Shown here: positions 1-7,724 of the stretch, piece by piece
How the letters are laid out: each line of letters opens with the position of its first letter
Numbering within the stretch: position 1 is the stretch's first letter
Translations under genes and position numbers: made by a program
The notes under the pieces: model-generated
Told to the model about the DNA's origin: nothing
The model's input: the letters and a program-made list of their open reading frames with translations, nothing else
Databases searched by the model: none
NCBI GenBank assembly: GCA_964423745.1
Contig: CAYRGG010000069.1
Span: forward strand, 1 to 17,794
DNA: 17,794 nucleotides
DNA from: CAYRGG01 sp964423745
GTDB lineage: Bacteria; Pseudomonadota; Gammaproteobacteria; Competibacterales; Competibacteraceae
Reading direction: 5' to 3'

Positions 1-2
1 CG

Positions 3-239
3 ATGGCTAAAGTTTGTCAAATAACGGGCAAGCGCCCTATTAGCGGAAACAACGTTTCTCATGCTCACAACAAAACACGCCGTCGATTTCTTCCCAACCT
101 TCATACCCATCGGTTTTGGGTTGAAAGTGAAAATCGGTTTGTACGCCTAAAGATATCCACCAAGGGTCTGCGACTTATCGATAAAAAGGGAATCGACCAT
201 GTGTTAACCGAAATACGGGCCCGTGGTGAGAAAGTATAG
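3..239 (+). CDS. rpmB: 50S ribosomal protein L28
   Basis: L28 is a small basic protein of the large ribosomal subunit. The 78-residue product has the usual family length and the diagnostic N-terminus MAKVCQITGKRP, followed by an Asn/His/Lys/Arg-rich stretch with a TRRRFLPNLH motif around residues 25-34. The start lies two bases from the window edge, so the ribosome binding site and promoter cannot be seen. It is followed 11 bp downstream by rpmG on the same strand, the classic bacterial rpmB-rpmG pair, and both presumably share the terminator at 431-470. No anomaly is visible. Confidence 0.97.
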   Translation: MAKVCQITGKRPISGNNVSHAHNKTRRRFLPNLHTHRFWVESENRFVRLKISTKGLRLIDKKGIDHVLTEIRARGEKV

Positions 240-250
240 GAGTAATTACC

Positions 251-406
251 ATGCGTGACAAAATCAAACTTATTTCTACAGCGGGTACGGGTCATTTTTA
301 TACCACTAATAAAAATAAGCGCACCACGCCGCAAAAACTTGAAATGAAGAAATATGACCCCGTGATACGTAAGCATGTGATCTATAAGGAAGGTAAGATT
401 AAATAA
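251..406 (+). CDS. rpmG: 50S ribosomal protein L33
   Basis: This 51-codon gene encodes ribosomal protein L33 of the large subunit. It begins MRDKIKLISTAGTGHFYTTN and ends in the typical basic tail (HVIYKEGKIK). Cysteines are absent, so this is the zinc-independent (C-) form common in Gammaproteobacteria, and length is normal for the family. A Shine-Dalgarno-like AGGAG lies at about 238-242, overlapping the end of rpmB, which suggests coupled expression. The gene ends 25 bp before a strong hairpin terminator. The family is recognised directly from the translated sequence. Confidence 0.96.
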   Translation: MRDKIKLISTAGTGHFYTTNKNKRTTPQKLEMKKYDPVIRKHVIYKEGKIK

Positions 407-430
407 ACTTCCGACACTGCACAGGGACAA

Positions 431-470
431 AATAAAACCCGCTAGCTTTGCTTTGCTAGCGGGTTTTATT
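431..470. terminator. Bidirectional intrinsic terminator between rpmG and the desaturase gene
   Basis: A perfect 16-bp inverted repeat (431-446 with 455-470, core CCCGCTAGC/GCTAGCGGG) surrounds an 8-base loop, TTTGCTTT. A/T-rich outer arms give a U-rich tract after the GC stem in either direction. It lies between two convergent genes, so it probably ends transcription of rpmBG on the plus strand and of the desaturase on the minus strand. Confidence 0.9.
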
Positions 471-489
471 TTGCTATTAAAATTTTTAA

Positions 490-1665
490 CTAGGCTGAAT
501 GCAAAGAATAGCTGCGTAATATCTGGGCAAAATCTTTGAGATAAGTGATACCGCTGGCTTCGGCTTGGGCGCACCACTCCCGGAGGGATTCCAGCAATCT
601 TTCATGGTTAGCGCTGGTGCGTCCCCAGATCGCTTGCAGACTCATACGGTGTTCATAGACTGTGCGCAAAGTTTGGCTCACGCTTAAGGCATCTTGCAAG
701 CAGACTCGGTCCTGCTGATTAAGACGGGTATCTTCGCGCATGAGCAGAGCGCGAGCGCGCTTTAAAAATTGCCGCCCCGAGCTGTCGGCTTTTTGCAGTT
801 CTTCCTTCAACACCGGTATAACCACATGGCGGCCAAAATCTGCCATCACATAAAGACGGTTGCGCACCACAGCCCGTAAAGTATCCAGATCAATTACTTG
901 CTTATCAGGTAACCGCTGGGGTTTTGGCGCTATTTTCTTAATCTTTGCCAAACCCATCATACGTAGTGCTCGGATATAAAACCAACCTGCATCAAATTCC
1001 CACCATTTACTAGAGAGCTTGGCTGAGCTGGGAAAGGCATGATGATTGTTGTGCAATTCTTCACCGCCAATCAAAATTGCCCATGGGAAAATATTGGCCG
1101 AGGCATCTTTAGTTTCGTAGTTACGGTATCCCCAGTAGTGGCTCAAACCGTTGATAACCCCAGCAGCCCAGAAGGGTATCCAAAGCATTTGGATACCCCA
1201 TACACTAATGCCCGCCAGTCCAAACAAAGCCAAGTCTATGAACAGCATAAGCGTCACGCCAAGGATAGAAAAACGTGCATAGACATTGCGCTCTAACCAG
1301 TCATCAGGGGTACCATGACCATAGCGGGTCAACGTATCAGTATTGTTTGATTCCGCTTTATATAATTCCGCACCCTCCCAAAGCACCTTATAAATACCTA
1401 AAATTTGCGGGCTATGGGGGTCATCGGAGGTTTCACATTTGGCATGGTGCTTACGATGAATGGCAACCCATTCCTTAGTGACCATACCGGTAGTCAGCCA
1501 TAACCAAAAACGGAAAAAATGACTGGCGATGGGATGCAAGGTCAAGGCACGGTGTGCTTGTGCTCGGTGTAAAAAGACAGTGACCGAAATAATGGTAATG
1601 TGGGTAAGTAATAAGGTGGCGAGGACGACACCCCAAAAGGACAAGTTTAATAAACCATCAAACAT
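490..1665 (-). CDS. Membrane fatty acid desaturase (acyl-CoA/acyl-lipid delta-9 type)
   Basis: This is a non-heme di-iron desaturase of the membrane-bound FA_desaturase family, which introduces a cis double bond (typically delta-9) into acyl chains. From the ATG at 1665 (391 aa) the three histidine boxes that bind iron are HRAQAH (33-38), HRKHH (70-74) and HNNHH (205-209). Hydrophobic membrane segments lie before box 1 and at roughly 130-170. The ~140 residues after the third box form a charged, probably helical cytoplasmic tail, seen in many gammaproteobacterial homologues of about 390 aa. A GTG three codons upstream (1674) is possible, but AAGAG would be only three bases from it, so I prefer the ATG. 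It is transcribed towards rpmG and diverges from mutM. The exact substrate and regiochemistry are inferred from the family. Confidence 0.92.
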   Translation of the reverse strand: MFDGLLNLSFWGVVLATLLLTHITIISVTVFLHRAQAHRALTLHPIASHFFRFWLWLTTGMVTKEWVAIHRKHHAKCETSDDPHSPQILGIYKVLWEGAELYKAESNNTDTLTRYGHGTPDDWLERNVYARFSILGVTLMLFIDLALFGLAGISVWGIQMLWIPFWAAGVINGLSHYWGYRNYETKDASANIFPWAILIGGEELHNNHHAFPSSAKLSSKWWEFDAGWFYIRALRMMGLAKIKKIAPKPQRLPDKQVIDLDTLRAVVRNRLYVMADFGRHVVIPVLKEELQKADSSGRQFLKRARALLMREDTRLNQQDRVCLQDALSVSQTLRTVYEHRMSLQAIWGRTSANHERLLESLREWCAQAEASGITYLKDFAQILRSYSLHSA

Positions 1666-1810
1666 TGATATCACACACTCTTATTGTGGATCACTTTACT
1701 GATCTTAAAAACGTTATACAAACTATACGGTACAATCCATCACCCGTCTATGAAATCCCTGTAAACAAACAACCTTTAACTGTGGCGCTTACCCTTACAT
1801 CGATTTGTTT

Positions 1811-2626
1811 ATGCCCGAACTACCTGAAGTAGAAACCACCCGCCAAGGCATTGCCCCCTATGTCACCGGACAAAAGATAACCCAGGTGTTGGTGCGGGAA
1901 CGGCGTCTGCGCTGGCCCATACCTTTAGAACTGGAAACCAATTTTAGCGGTCAAGTCATTTTCGACGTGCAACGGCGTGGCAAGTATCTTTTGTTTCGCA
2001 CTGGCCAAGGGACCCTGCTTATGCATTTGGGAATGTCAGGTAGTCTACGGGTTTTGCGTCAAAAGATACCTACCCAAAAACATGATCATGTGGATATCTG
2101 GCTCGGCAACGGTTTTTGTCTGCGGTTTACGGACCCACGCCGCTTCGGCGCCCTGTTGTGGACATCGGCTCCACCGGAACGCCATCCCTTGTTATGTGAC
2201 TTAGGTCCAGAACCTCTAGAAGCTGATTTTACGGCCGATTATCTCTATGCGTCAGCTCGACAACGTAAGGTTTCCGTCAAATCCTTTATTATGGATAGCC
2301 GGACAGTGGTGGGCGTGGGTAATATTTACGCCAATGAGGCGTTATTCACAGCTGGCATTCATCCCTTCCGGGGAGCAGGTCGTGTTTCTTTACGCCGTTA
2401 TGGCGGCTTAGTAACAGCTGTTCGACAAGTTTTAAAAGCAGCCATTACCCAAGGTGGAACGACGCTACGGGATTTCGTGAACAGTGAGGGGAAAACTGGC
2501 TATTTCCAGCAATCGCTGCGTGTTTATGGACGAAACCATCAACCCTGTCTAAATTGTGGCCACATTATTCAATCTCGTCGCGTGGGTCAGCGCAGTACTT
2601 ATTATTGTTCCCACTGCCAGCGCTAG
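1811..2626 (+). CDS. mutM: Formamidopyrimidine-DNA glycosylase (Fpg/MutM)
   Basis: Fpg is a bifunctional DNA glycosylase/AP lyase that excises oxidised purines such as 8-oxoguanine and FapyG. The 271-residue protein has the family N-terminus MPELPEVE, with the catalytic proline and glutamate directly after Met. It also carries the Lys of QRRGKYL (Lys58 counting Met), the DPRRFG loop (108-113), the helix-two-turn-helix segment VVGVGNIYANE (167-177) and a C-terminal zinc finger with Cys246, Cys249, Cys266 and Cys269. The start is set at 1811 because Pro must be residue 2 for catalysis; an ATG two codons earlier (1805) would add MF and block the N-terminal amine. It appears monocistronic and diverges from the desaturase across a 145-bp gap with no clear promoter hexamers. 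All key residues are present. Confidence 0.97.
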   Translation: MPELPEVETTRQGIAPYVTGQKITQVLVRERRLRWPIPLELETNFSGQVIFDVQRRGKYLLFRTGQGTLLMHLGMSGSLRVLRQKIPTQKHDHVDIWLGNGFCLRFTDPRRFGALLWTSAPPERHPLLCDLGPEPLEADFTADYLYASARQRKVSVKSFIMDSRTVVGVGNIYANEALFTAGIHPFRGAGRVSLRRYGGLVTAVRQVLKAAITQGGTTLRDFVNSEGKTGYFQQSLRVYGRNHQPCLNCGHIIQSRRVGQRSTYYCSHCQR

Positions 2627-2732
2627 AGCGTTTTCTATTCAACCTTACGATGCCCATAAAAAAATTTCACTTTTAAAAATTTAGGGAACTCTAATAAGGA
2701 GGTTAAATCTAATTTTTCTAGAAAAATGCAAT

Positions 2733-2757
2733 AAAAAAAGGGCGACCTATGTCGCCC
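2733..2757 (-). terminator. Intrinsic terminator of the FabG/PhaB-type gene
   Basis: Read on the minus strand, GGGCGAC (2757-2751), the loop ATAG and GTCGCCC (2746-2740) form a 7-bp GC-rich stem followed directly by seven T residues (2739-2733). It lies about 110 bp beyond the stop codon of the reductase at 2868 and is the obvious end of that transcript. In the opposite direction the stem is followed by CAAACC, so it should work on the minus strand only. Confidence 0.87.
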
Positions 2758-2810
2758 CAAACCACCATCCCATAGGACCGGTTCAAGCCGGTCTTCTTAC
2801 TGGGATTCTA
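2733..2810 (-). ncRNA. Structured 3' UTR, possible 3'-derived small RNA
   Basis: The 3' UTR of the reductase contains a nested stem just before its terminator. UCCCA (2805-2801) pairs with UGGGA (2772-2768). It encloses a perfect 6-bp hairpin, GACCGG (2793-2788), a six-base loop and CCGGUC (2781-2776). A short single-stranded GGUGGUUUGG-type linker follows, then the terminator stem. Two stable stems ending in a Rho-independent terminator with a long U tail resemble the layout of Hfq-dependent 3'-UTR small RNAs. I recognise no known RNA family, and the function is inference. Confidence 0.35.
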
Positions 2811-2867
2811 AATCATATGTTAACAATGCTTGGTTTTATTATAGCAGTATTATGATCGTCATAAAAC

Positions 2868-3611
2868 TTACATATAAATACCACCGTTGACATTGATTTG
2901 CTGTCCGGTAATGTAATCGCCGTCGGCAGCCAAAAATAGCACGGCCTTAGCAACCTCTTCCGCGGTTCCAAAACGCCCTTGAGGAATCTGCGAAATTAAT
3001 TTTTGCTGTACTTCTTCACGAATGCTCGTGACCATCTCTGTGGCAATAAAACCAGGCGCAACAACATTAACAGTGATATTGCTACGAGCGAGCTCTAAAG
3101 CCGCTGACTTGGTGAAACCAATAAGTCCTGCTTTACTGGCCGCATAATTTGTCTGCGCCAAATTGCCTTTTTGTCCCACAAACGAGCTGATGCTGATGAT
3201 GCGCCCGTATTTCTTTTCCAATAGTGTAGGCAACGCAGCGCTGGTCACATAATAGACGCTGTCCAAGTTTGTCTTGATAACCTCGTGCCACGCCTCATCC
3301 GTCAGTTTTTTAAAAAACATATCGCGGGTGATGCCCGCATTATTAACCAAAATATCCAGTGTTCCAAAGTGCTGGATGGTCTGCTCGACCAAGCTTCGCG
3401 CTGAAGCAGCTTCCCCCACATCGGCTTGGGCAACAAATGCTTCGCCGCCCATGGATTTTATTTCTTCGGCGACGGCTTTAGCTTCATCAGCCCCACTGCG
3501 ATAATTTAAAGCAACTTTTGCTCCCTCTGTGGCTAGCATTAAGGCGATGGTTTTGCCAATGCCTCGGGAACCACCCGTCACTAGCGCAACCTTGCTATCC
3601 AATTTACCCAT
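2868..3611 (-). CDS. 3-oxoacyl-ACP / acetoacetyl-CoA reductase, FabG/PhaB-type SDR
   Basis: This NAD(P)H-dependent short-chain dehydrogenase reduces a 3-oxoacyl thioester to the 3-hydroxyacyl form. The 247-residue product has TGGSRGIG at 12-19 (cofactor loop), NNAG at 90-93 and the catalytic triad Ser143, Tyr156 and Lys160 in the YAASK motif. It also has the PGFI loop at 187-190 and a C-terminal VNGGIYM typical of FabG. The start is placed at the ATG at 3611, which gives the normal FabG N-terminus and has a purine-rich GGGGGGAAAC upstream; an earlier in-frame start would add 27 unlike residues. It is monocistronic with its own promoter and terminator, not in a fab cluster. It may therefore be a PHB-type acetoacetyl-CoA reductase or a second FabG; sequence alone does not decide. 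Confidence 0.9.
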   Translation of the reverse strand: MGKLDSKVALVTGGSRGIGKTIALMLATEGAKVALNYRSGADEAKAVAEEIKSMGGEAFVAQADVGEAASARSLVEQTIQHFGTLDILVNNAGITRDMFFKKLTDEAWHEVIKTNLDSVYYVTSAALPTLLEKKYGRIISISSFVGQKGNLAQTNYAASKAGLIGFTKSAALELARSNITVNVVAPGFIATEMVTSIREEVQQKLISQIPQGRFGTAEEVAKAVLFLAADGDYITGQQINVNGGIYM

Positions 3612-3662
3612 CGAGTTTCCCCCCGAATGACAGTTGAAATTTGTGTAGCAAGCTAGTCCGAT

Positions 3663-3692
3663 AGTGTAAAAGTAATTATCACACCGAGTCAA
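3663..3692 (-). promoter_or_regulatory. Sigma-70-like promoter of the FabG/PhaB-type gene
   Basis: On the minus strand TTGACT (3692-3687) and TACACT (3668-3663) are separated by 18 bp. The -35 box matches the sigma-70 consensus at five of six positions and the -10 at four of six. The promoter lies about 50 bp upstream of the start codon at 3611, a suitable distance for a short 5' UTR. Activity is predicted, not shown. Confidence 0.6.
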
Positions 3693-3885
3693 TGAAACAA
3701 ATTTTTAATAAGTCTATATCAACCACTTGATGACAATTCTGTAGAGGGTTCTAGAGATGGGTCTTACCAAAGACGCAGGTTGTAGGAGTTAGCTTTTTTC
3801 TACAAGTTCACCGGGGCAACCACAGGCTATTATTGATTGTTAATTTCCCTAAAATTCACAACAAACACGGTAAGGTTCAAGCAAT

Positions 3886-4701
3886 ATGACTGATTTCAGA
3901 GGAAAAAAAGTACTTATTACAGGTGCGGCGAGCGGTATCGGACGGCTGATGACTGAGAAGATCGCCGCCCAGGGCGGACAGATGATTCTCTGGGACGTCA
4001 ATCAAGAAGGGTTAACGAACCTTGCAGAAGAACTCAAACAAAAAAACGTCAAAGTCTCAACTTATGTGTGTAATCTGGCCGATCGGGAGGCTATCTACGC
4101 CACAGCCGAACAGGTGAAGCAGGACTTCGGCACTATCGATATACTGGTGAACAACGCTGGTATTGTTTCCGGTAAACCCCTCATTGAGACATCCGATGAG
4201 GAAATTATCCGCACCTTTGATGTCAATACGCTGGCTTTATTTTGGACCACCCGGGCGTTTCTTCCAGATATGGTACAAAGAAACAGCGGCCATCTCGTCA
4301 CCATCGCTTCCGCCGCTGGATTGGTAGGCACAGCGCGGCTCACGGACTATTGTGCCAGTAAGTTTGGCGCGGTGGGCTATGCGGAATCCATGCGTATGGA
4401 GTTAAAACGCCAGAAGCTCAACATTCGCACCACGATGGTTTGTCCTTATTACATCAATACGGGCATGTTTGAAGGGGCGAAAACCCGTTTCTCGTGGTTG
4501 TTGCCTATTCTTGAACCGGAATATGTCGCCGACAAGATTGTCAATGCCATTTTGAAAAATCATCAGCGCATCGTCATGCCCCGCTTTGTATTGACCTCTT
4601 ATTTGGTGCGCGTGTTGCCCGTGCCAATTTTCGATACCGTGATGAGCATCCTAGGGGTTAGCAAAAGCATGGATGAATTTACCGGTCGTCCTGGCCATTA
4701 A
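3886..4701 (+). CDS. SDR16C-like short-chain dehydrogenase (retinol/sterol-dehydrogenase type)
   Basis: This 271-residue classical SDR has TGAASGIG at 12-19, NNAG at 89-92 and the catalytic residues Ser142, Tyr155 and Lys159 (YCASK). Asp37 at the end of the second beta strand suggests NAD(H) rather than NADP(H). The PYYINTGMF segment (187-195) and the C-terminus, LEPEYVAD through LGVSKSMDEFTGR, resemble the SDR16C group (RDH10 and 17-beta-HSD11/13-like enzymes), which oxidise membrane-soluble alcohols. The hydrophobic C-terminal stretch (about 236-257) would fit membrane association. It is divergent from the FabG-type gene across a 274-bp gap and convergent with the GNAT gene. A weak TAAGG precedes the ATG. 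The substrate is unknown; a lipid alcohol is an inference from the family. Confidence 0.87.
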   Translation: MTDFRGKKVLITGAASGIGRLMTEKIAAQGGQMILWDVNQEGLTNLAEELKQKNVKVSTYVCNLADREAIYATAEQVKQDFGTIDILVNNAGIVSGKPLIETSDEEIIRTFDVNTLALFWTTRAFLPDMVQRNSGHLVTIASAAGLVGTARLTDYCASKFGAVGYAESMRMELKRQKLNIRTTMVCPYYINTGMFEGAKTRFSWLLPILEPEYVADKIVNAILKNHQRIVMPRFVLTSYLVRVLPVPIFDTVMSILGVSKSMDEFTGRPGH

Positions 4702-4735
4702 CAAAAAGGCGGGGTTATCTATGATCCTGTCTTTC

Positions 4736-5191
4736 TCACAAATTATGCATCATCAGCACTGCAGATTCCTTTCTTTGGTAATAGTTGGGAATAGCTACCA
4801 CTTCCCAATAACTTAAAGATCTATAAAAGCGGCGGGCGGCTTTATTGCTGACCCGCACTTCCAAATGCACCGCAGTGATACCCGCCACCCGCGCCGATTG
4901 TTCAAGCCAGGTTACTAGGTTTCGACCAATTCCCCTGCGTTGATAATTAGGCCGCACCCCTAAAAGATTTAAATGGGCATTGTCGTCACCAAAGTACATA
5001 ATGGCAAAACCCACTAAGCGATTCTGTTCCCGGGCTGTTAACACCACGGTATCGGGACAGCGGATGTGTTTTGCCACCCGCTCCGGCGTCCAGGACCAGG
5101 TTAAACCAGATTCGATAAAAGAACGGGATATCAAGGCGATTGATTTTGCGTCCACCAATCGAGCCAAACCCATTTGCAGTGCAGTAGGCAT
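4736..5191 (-). CDS. GNAT-family N-acetyltransferase (RimI-like)
   Basis: The 151-residue protein has the GNAT fold signature. Motif A is LLGVRPNYQRRGIGR (76-90), in which RRGIGR is the Q/RxxGxG/A acetyl-CoA pyrophosphate loop. A RimI-type motif follows, Asn116 through FYRSLSY (122-128), where Tyr123 occupies the position of the usual general acid. The hallmark LGF after that tyrosine reads LSY here, a modest deviation. It probably acetylates a protein N-terminus or a small amine; the substrate cannot be predicted. The gene converges on the SDR at 3886-4701 with a 34-bp gap and diverges from the operon starting at 5276. The upstream Shine-Dalgarno sequence is poor, and Met7 is an alternative start. 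Confidence 0.87.
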   Translation of the reverse strand: MPTALQMGLARLVDAKSIALISRSFIESGLTWSWTPERVAKHIRCPDTVVLTAREQNRLVGFAIMYFGDDNAHLNLLGVRPNYQRRGIGRNLVTWLEQSARVAGITAVHLEVRVSNKAARRFYRSLSYWEVVAIPNYYQRKESAVLMMHNL

Positions 5192-5219
5192 AAAAACTTA
5201 TCATGGTAATTGTTTTCAG

Positions 5220-5248
5220 TTGTCTAAACGCATTAGCATGAGTATAGC
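5220..5248 (+). promoter_or_regulatory. Putative sigma-70 promoter of the SDR-ZIP-hydratase-CoA ligase operon
   Basis: TTGTCT (5220-5225) and TATAGC (5243-5248) are separated by 17 bp, each matching the consensus at four of six positions. Transcription would start near 5255. An AGGAG at 5265-5269 sits six bases before the ATG at 5276. The location just upstream of a closely spaced four-gene run supports it. Confidence 0.5.
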
Positions 5249-5275
5249 TGCAACCATTCAAGGTAGGAGACGACT

Positions 5276-6070
5276 ATGGATTTTAAGCTCAGTGGAAAAA
5301 ATGCCCTTGTTACTGGATCTACCCGCGGTATTGGTTTTGCCGCTGCCACTGGATTCGCTAACCAAGGGGCCCATGTCATCATCAATGGCCGCTCCCAAGA
5401 GAGTGTCGAACAGGCTATGGCTCAAGTTAGAGGACAAGTTCCCGAGGCCAAGGTTTCTGGCTGTGCTGCAGATCTTGCAACACCTGAAGGCAACGCAACG
5501 TTGCTAAAACAGTTCCCGGAAGTGGATATTCTAGTGAATAACTTAGGTATCTTTGAACCAAAAGCCTTCGAAGATATCAGCGATGCCGACTGGTTGCAGT
5601 TTTTTGAGACCAATGTTATGAGTGGCGTCCGCCTAGCACGCCATTATTTTCCACGGATGCAGCAACGAAACTGGGGCCGCATCGTGTTTGTCTCCAGCGA
5701 ATCCGGCATCAATATCCCCGCAGAAATGATTCACTATGGCATGACCAAGTCGGCCCAGTTGGCAGTCTCCCAAGGGCTGGCGCAATTGACCAAGGGCACC
5801 CAGATTACGGTGAATTGCGTACTACCGGGTCCCACCGGTTCTGAAGGTGTGGCTACCTTCGTGGAACAAATGGCTGAGGAACGCCATATTAGTGTGGCGG
5901 AAATGGAGAAAGACTTTTTTCAAAACGTCCGTCCCACATCGTTATTACAGCGTTTTATTACGCCAGACGAGGTCAGTAATCTCATCGTTTATGTCTGTAG
6001 TCCCCTAGCCTCTGCTATCAATGGCGCGGCCCTGCGGGTGGATGGCGGCGTAGTGAAGTCCATTATTTGA
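5276..6070 (+). CDS. SDR-family oxidoreductase
   Basis: This 264-residue classical SDR has TGSTRGIG at 13-20 and the catalytic Ser141, Tyr154 and Lys158 (YGMTK). The normal NNAG is NNLG (88-91), seen in a subgroup of FabG-like proteins. Asn37-Gly-Arg39 after beta 2 suggests NADP(H). PGPTGSEG (184-191) replaces the usual PG-x-x-T loop. It is the first gene of an operon. Its TGA stop (6068-6070) overlaps the ATG of the ZIP gene by one base (TGATG), so the two are probably translationally coupled. The substrate is unknown; downstream acyl-CoA genes suggest a hydroxyacyl/ketoacyl or carbonyl compound, which is inference. Start and ribosome binding site (AGGAG) are clear. Confidence 0.9.
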   Translation: MDFKLSGKNALVTGSTRGIGFAAATGFANQGAHVIINGRSQESVEQAMAQVRGQVPEAKVSGCAADLATPEGNATLLKQFPEVDILVNNLGIFEPKAFEDISDADWLQFFETNVMSGVRLARHYFPRMQQRNWGRIVFVSSESGINIPAEMIHYGMTKSAQLAVSQGLAQLTKGTQITVNCVLPGPTGSEGVATFVEQMAEERHISVAEMEKDFFQNVRPTSLLQRFITPDEVSNLIVYVCSPLASAINGAALRVDGGVVKSII

Positions 6071-6867
6071 TGACAGATCACGATATATTTCTACTGGGAT
6101 TTCTAGCCAGCCTGATTGCTGGATTGGGTACGGGCCTGGGGGCATTACCCATCTTTGCTATACAACGCCTGAGCACCTCTGTAGAAACCACACTACTTGC
6201 CCTAGCCGGGGGCATTATGCTGGCGGCGTCGGCTTTTTCTTTGTTAATACCCGGCTTAGAAGTAGCTATTGCCGCCAACGGAAACCCAGGTTTGGCGGGT
6301 TTACTGGTGGCCACAGGTACGCTGCTTGGGGGTACTGCATTCTGGTTGGTGCACCGTTACGTACCCCACGAGCATTTCACGAAAGGTCTTGAAAGCTGTC
6401 CGGAAACTCACAAAGATAGTCTCTTTTATAAGCGCCTTTGGCTTTTAATCATTGCCATTACCCTGCATAACTTCCCCGAAGGTCTGGCGGTTGGCGTCGG
6501 TTTTGGTGGACCCGATCCGCAAAGCGGTTGGGCTTTAACCACCGGTATCGCCATACAAAATATGCCGGAAGGTTTTATCGTGGCCTTAGCGTTAATTTCA
6601 TTGGGTTACAGCCGCGGCCTAGCGTTTTTAGTGGCACTGTTCACTGGGCTGGTGGAACCGGTGGGGGGCTTAGTGGGCGCCGGGGCCGTGGCCTATGTCA
6701 AGCCTTTGTTGCCCTGGGCGCTGGCGTTTGCCGCTGGCGCGATGCTGTTTGTGGTGGGCGGCGAAATGATTCCAGAAACCCATCGTAAAGGCTATGAAAC
6801 CCAAGCCACCTTCGGCTTATTGATAGGTTTTTGTTTGATGATCGTATTAGATACGGCATTAGGTTGA
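6070..6867 (+). CDS. ZIP-family divalent metal transporter
   Basis: This inner-membrane protein of 265 residues is made almost entirely of hydrophobic segments. ZIP proteins import zinc, iron or manganese into the cytoplasm. The signature helices are present: HNFPEG (133-138) and QNMPEG (163-168), whose His/Asn/Glu residues form the binuclear metal site, and Glu196-Pro in the next helix. GEMIPETHRKG (231-241) near the C-terminus is also typical of bacterial ZIPs. A short polar loop with His/Glu/Cys (about 100-115) lies between helices 3 and 4. The ATG at 6070 is preferred over a TTG one codon earlier because it overlaps the preceding stop codon. Placement inside an acyl-CoA-type operon is unusual. 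The metal cannot be predicted from sequence. Confidence 0.93.
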   Translation: MTDHDIFLLGFLASLIAGLGTGLGALPIFAIQRLSTSVETTLLALAGGIMLAASAFSLLIPGLEVAIAANGNPGLAGLLVATGTLLGGTAFWLVHRYVPHEHFTKGLESCPETHKDSLFYKRLWLLIIAITLHNFPEGLAVGVGFGGPDPQSGWALTTGIAIQNMPEGFIVALALISLGYSRGLAFLVALFTGLVEPVGGLVGAGAVAYVKPLLPWALAFAAGAMLFVVGGEMIPETHRKGYETQATFGLLIGFCLMIVLDTALG

Positions 6868-6930
6868 TATAGAGGATCTACGCAACTCCTGTTTTTGTGT
6901 GAGATAAAGTTTTTTATAAGAGGTTTTGGC

Positions 6931-7713
6931 GTGACGGACTCAGTGCTTATCAATCTTGTTGGCTCGGTTTTGCAACTATGCATTAACCGCCCAGAGCGGT
7001 TAAATGCTGTCACGGAAGAATTGTACACAGCCCTTCTCGATGCCCTGGTGCAAGCCCGTCGGAATTCGCAGATTAGGGTGGTGGTTTTAACAGGGGCAGG
7101 CCGTGCGTTTTGCGTGGGCGCTGATCTTAAAGCCCATCAAGCCGCTACGCGAACGCCGTTACAAAAAGGCCACTATCTGCAACTGGCCAACGAGGTCTGC
7201 ACCGCTTTAAGAAATTTGAAAAAGCCGGTGATAGCAGCAGTCAACGGTTATGCTTTAGGCGCTGGGGCTGAGATGGCCTTGAGTTGCGATTTCATGTTGA
7301 TGAAAGAAGGCGCACAAATCGGATTCCCGGAAGTTTCTTTGGGCACCTTCGTGGGTGGCGGCATCAGTCAAATCCTACCTCGCCTAGTGGGACTGGCAAA
7401 GGCCCGAGAACTATTATTCCTAGGCGAGAGACTTGAGGCGCGGGAAGCGGTGCGCATGGGTCTTGCCACCCGCGCCATTCCCGAGGCGCAATTTGCCACA
7501 GAGGTAGCCACATTTGCTGAAGGTCTTGCTGAAAAAGCGCCCTTATCTATGGCGTTGGCCAAAAATCAGTTAAACGAAGGCGCTGAAAAACGTTATACAG
7601 ATGTGCTTTGCGCAGAGCTTGAAGGCATCCTCGCCTGTATGATGACGGAGGATTGGGCTGAGGGCATCAAGGCTTTTGCCGAAAAGCGCAAACCCCGCTT
7701 TCAGGGCCGCTGA
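6931..7713 (+). CDS. Enoyl-CoA hydratase/isomerase (crotonase family)
   Basis: The 260-residue crotonase probably hydrates a trans-2-enoyl-CoA. The oxyanion-hole segments GRAFCVGADLKA (57-68) and NGYALGAGAE (105-114) are present. Both catalytic glutamates of the hydratase type, Glu114 and Glu134 (20 residues apart as in rat crotonase Glu144/Glu164), are kept, so hydratase activity is more likely than a single-Glu isomerase. I chose GTG at 6931: an AGAGG lies about nine bases upstream, and the product then begins at the usual place; a TTG 12 codons earlier adds residues unlike the family. It sits 63 bp after the ZIP gene and 11 bp before the CoA ligase, clearly in the same operon. The chain or aromatic substrate is unknown. 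Confidence 0.92.
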   Translation: MTDSVLINLVGSVLQLCINRPERLNAVTEELYTALLDALVQARRNSQIRVVVLTGAGRAFCVGADLKAHQAATRTPLQKGHYLQLANEVCTALRNLKKPVIAAVNGYALGAGAEMALSCDFMLMKEGAQIGFPEVSLGTFVGGGISQILPRLVGLAKARELLFLGERLEAREAVRMGLATRAIPEAQFATEVATFAEGLAEKAPLSMALAKNQLNEGAEKRYTDVLCAELEGILACMMTEDWAEGIKAFAEKRKPRFQGR

Positions 7714-7724
7714 GGATTTAAGTC

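Noticed and set aside
101..577. Long minus-strand open frame across rpmBG and the desaturase end
   Set aside because: It crosses two ribosomal protein genes and the terminator, and shows no recognisable domain.
1675..1810. Promoters in the divergent gap between the desaturase and mutM
   Set aside because: Several A/T-rich hexamers (TACAAT, TATACG) occur, but none has a matching -35 box at a normal distance, so no promoter is called.
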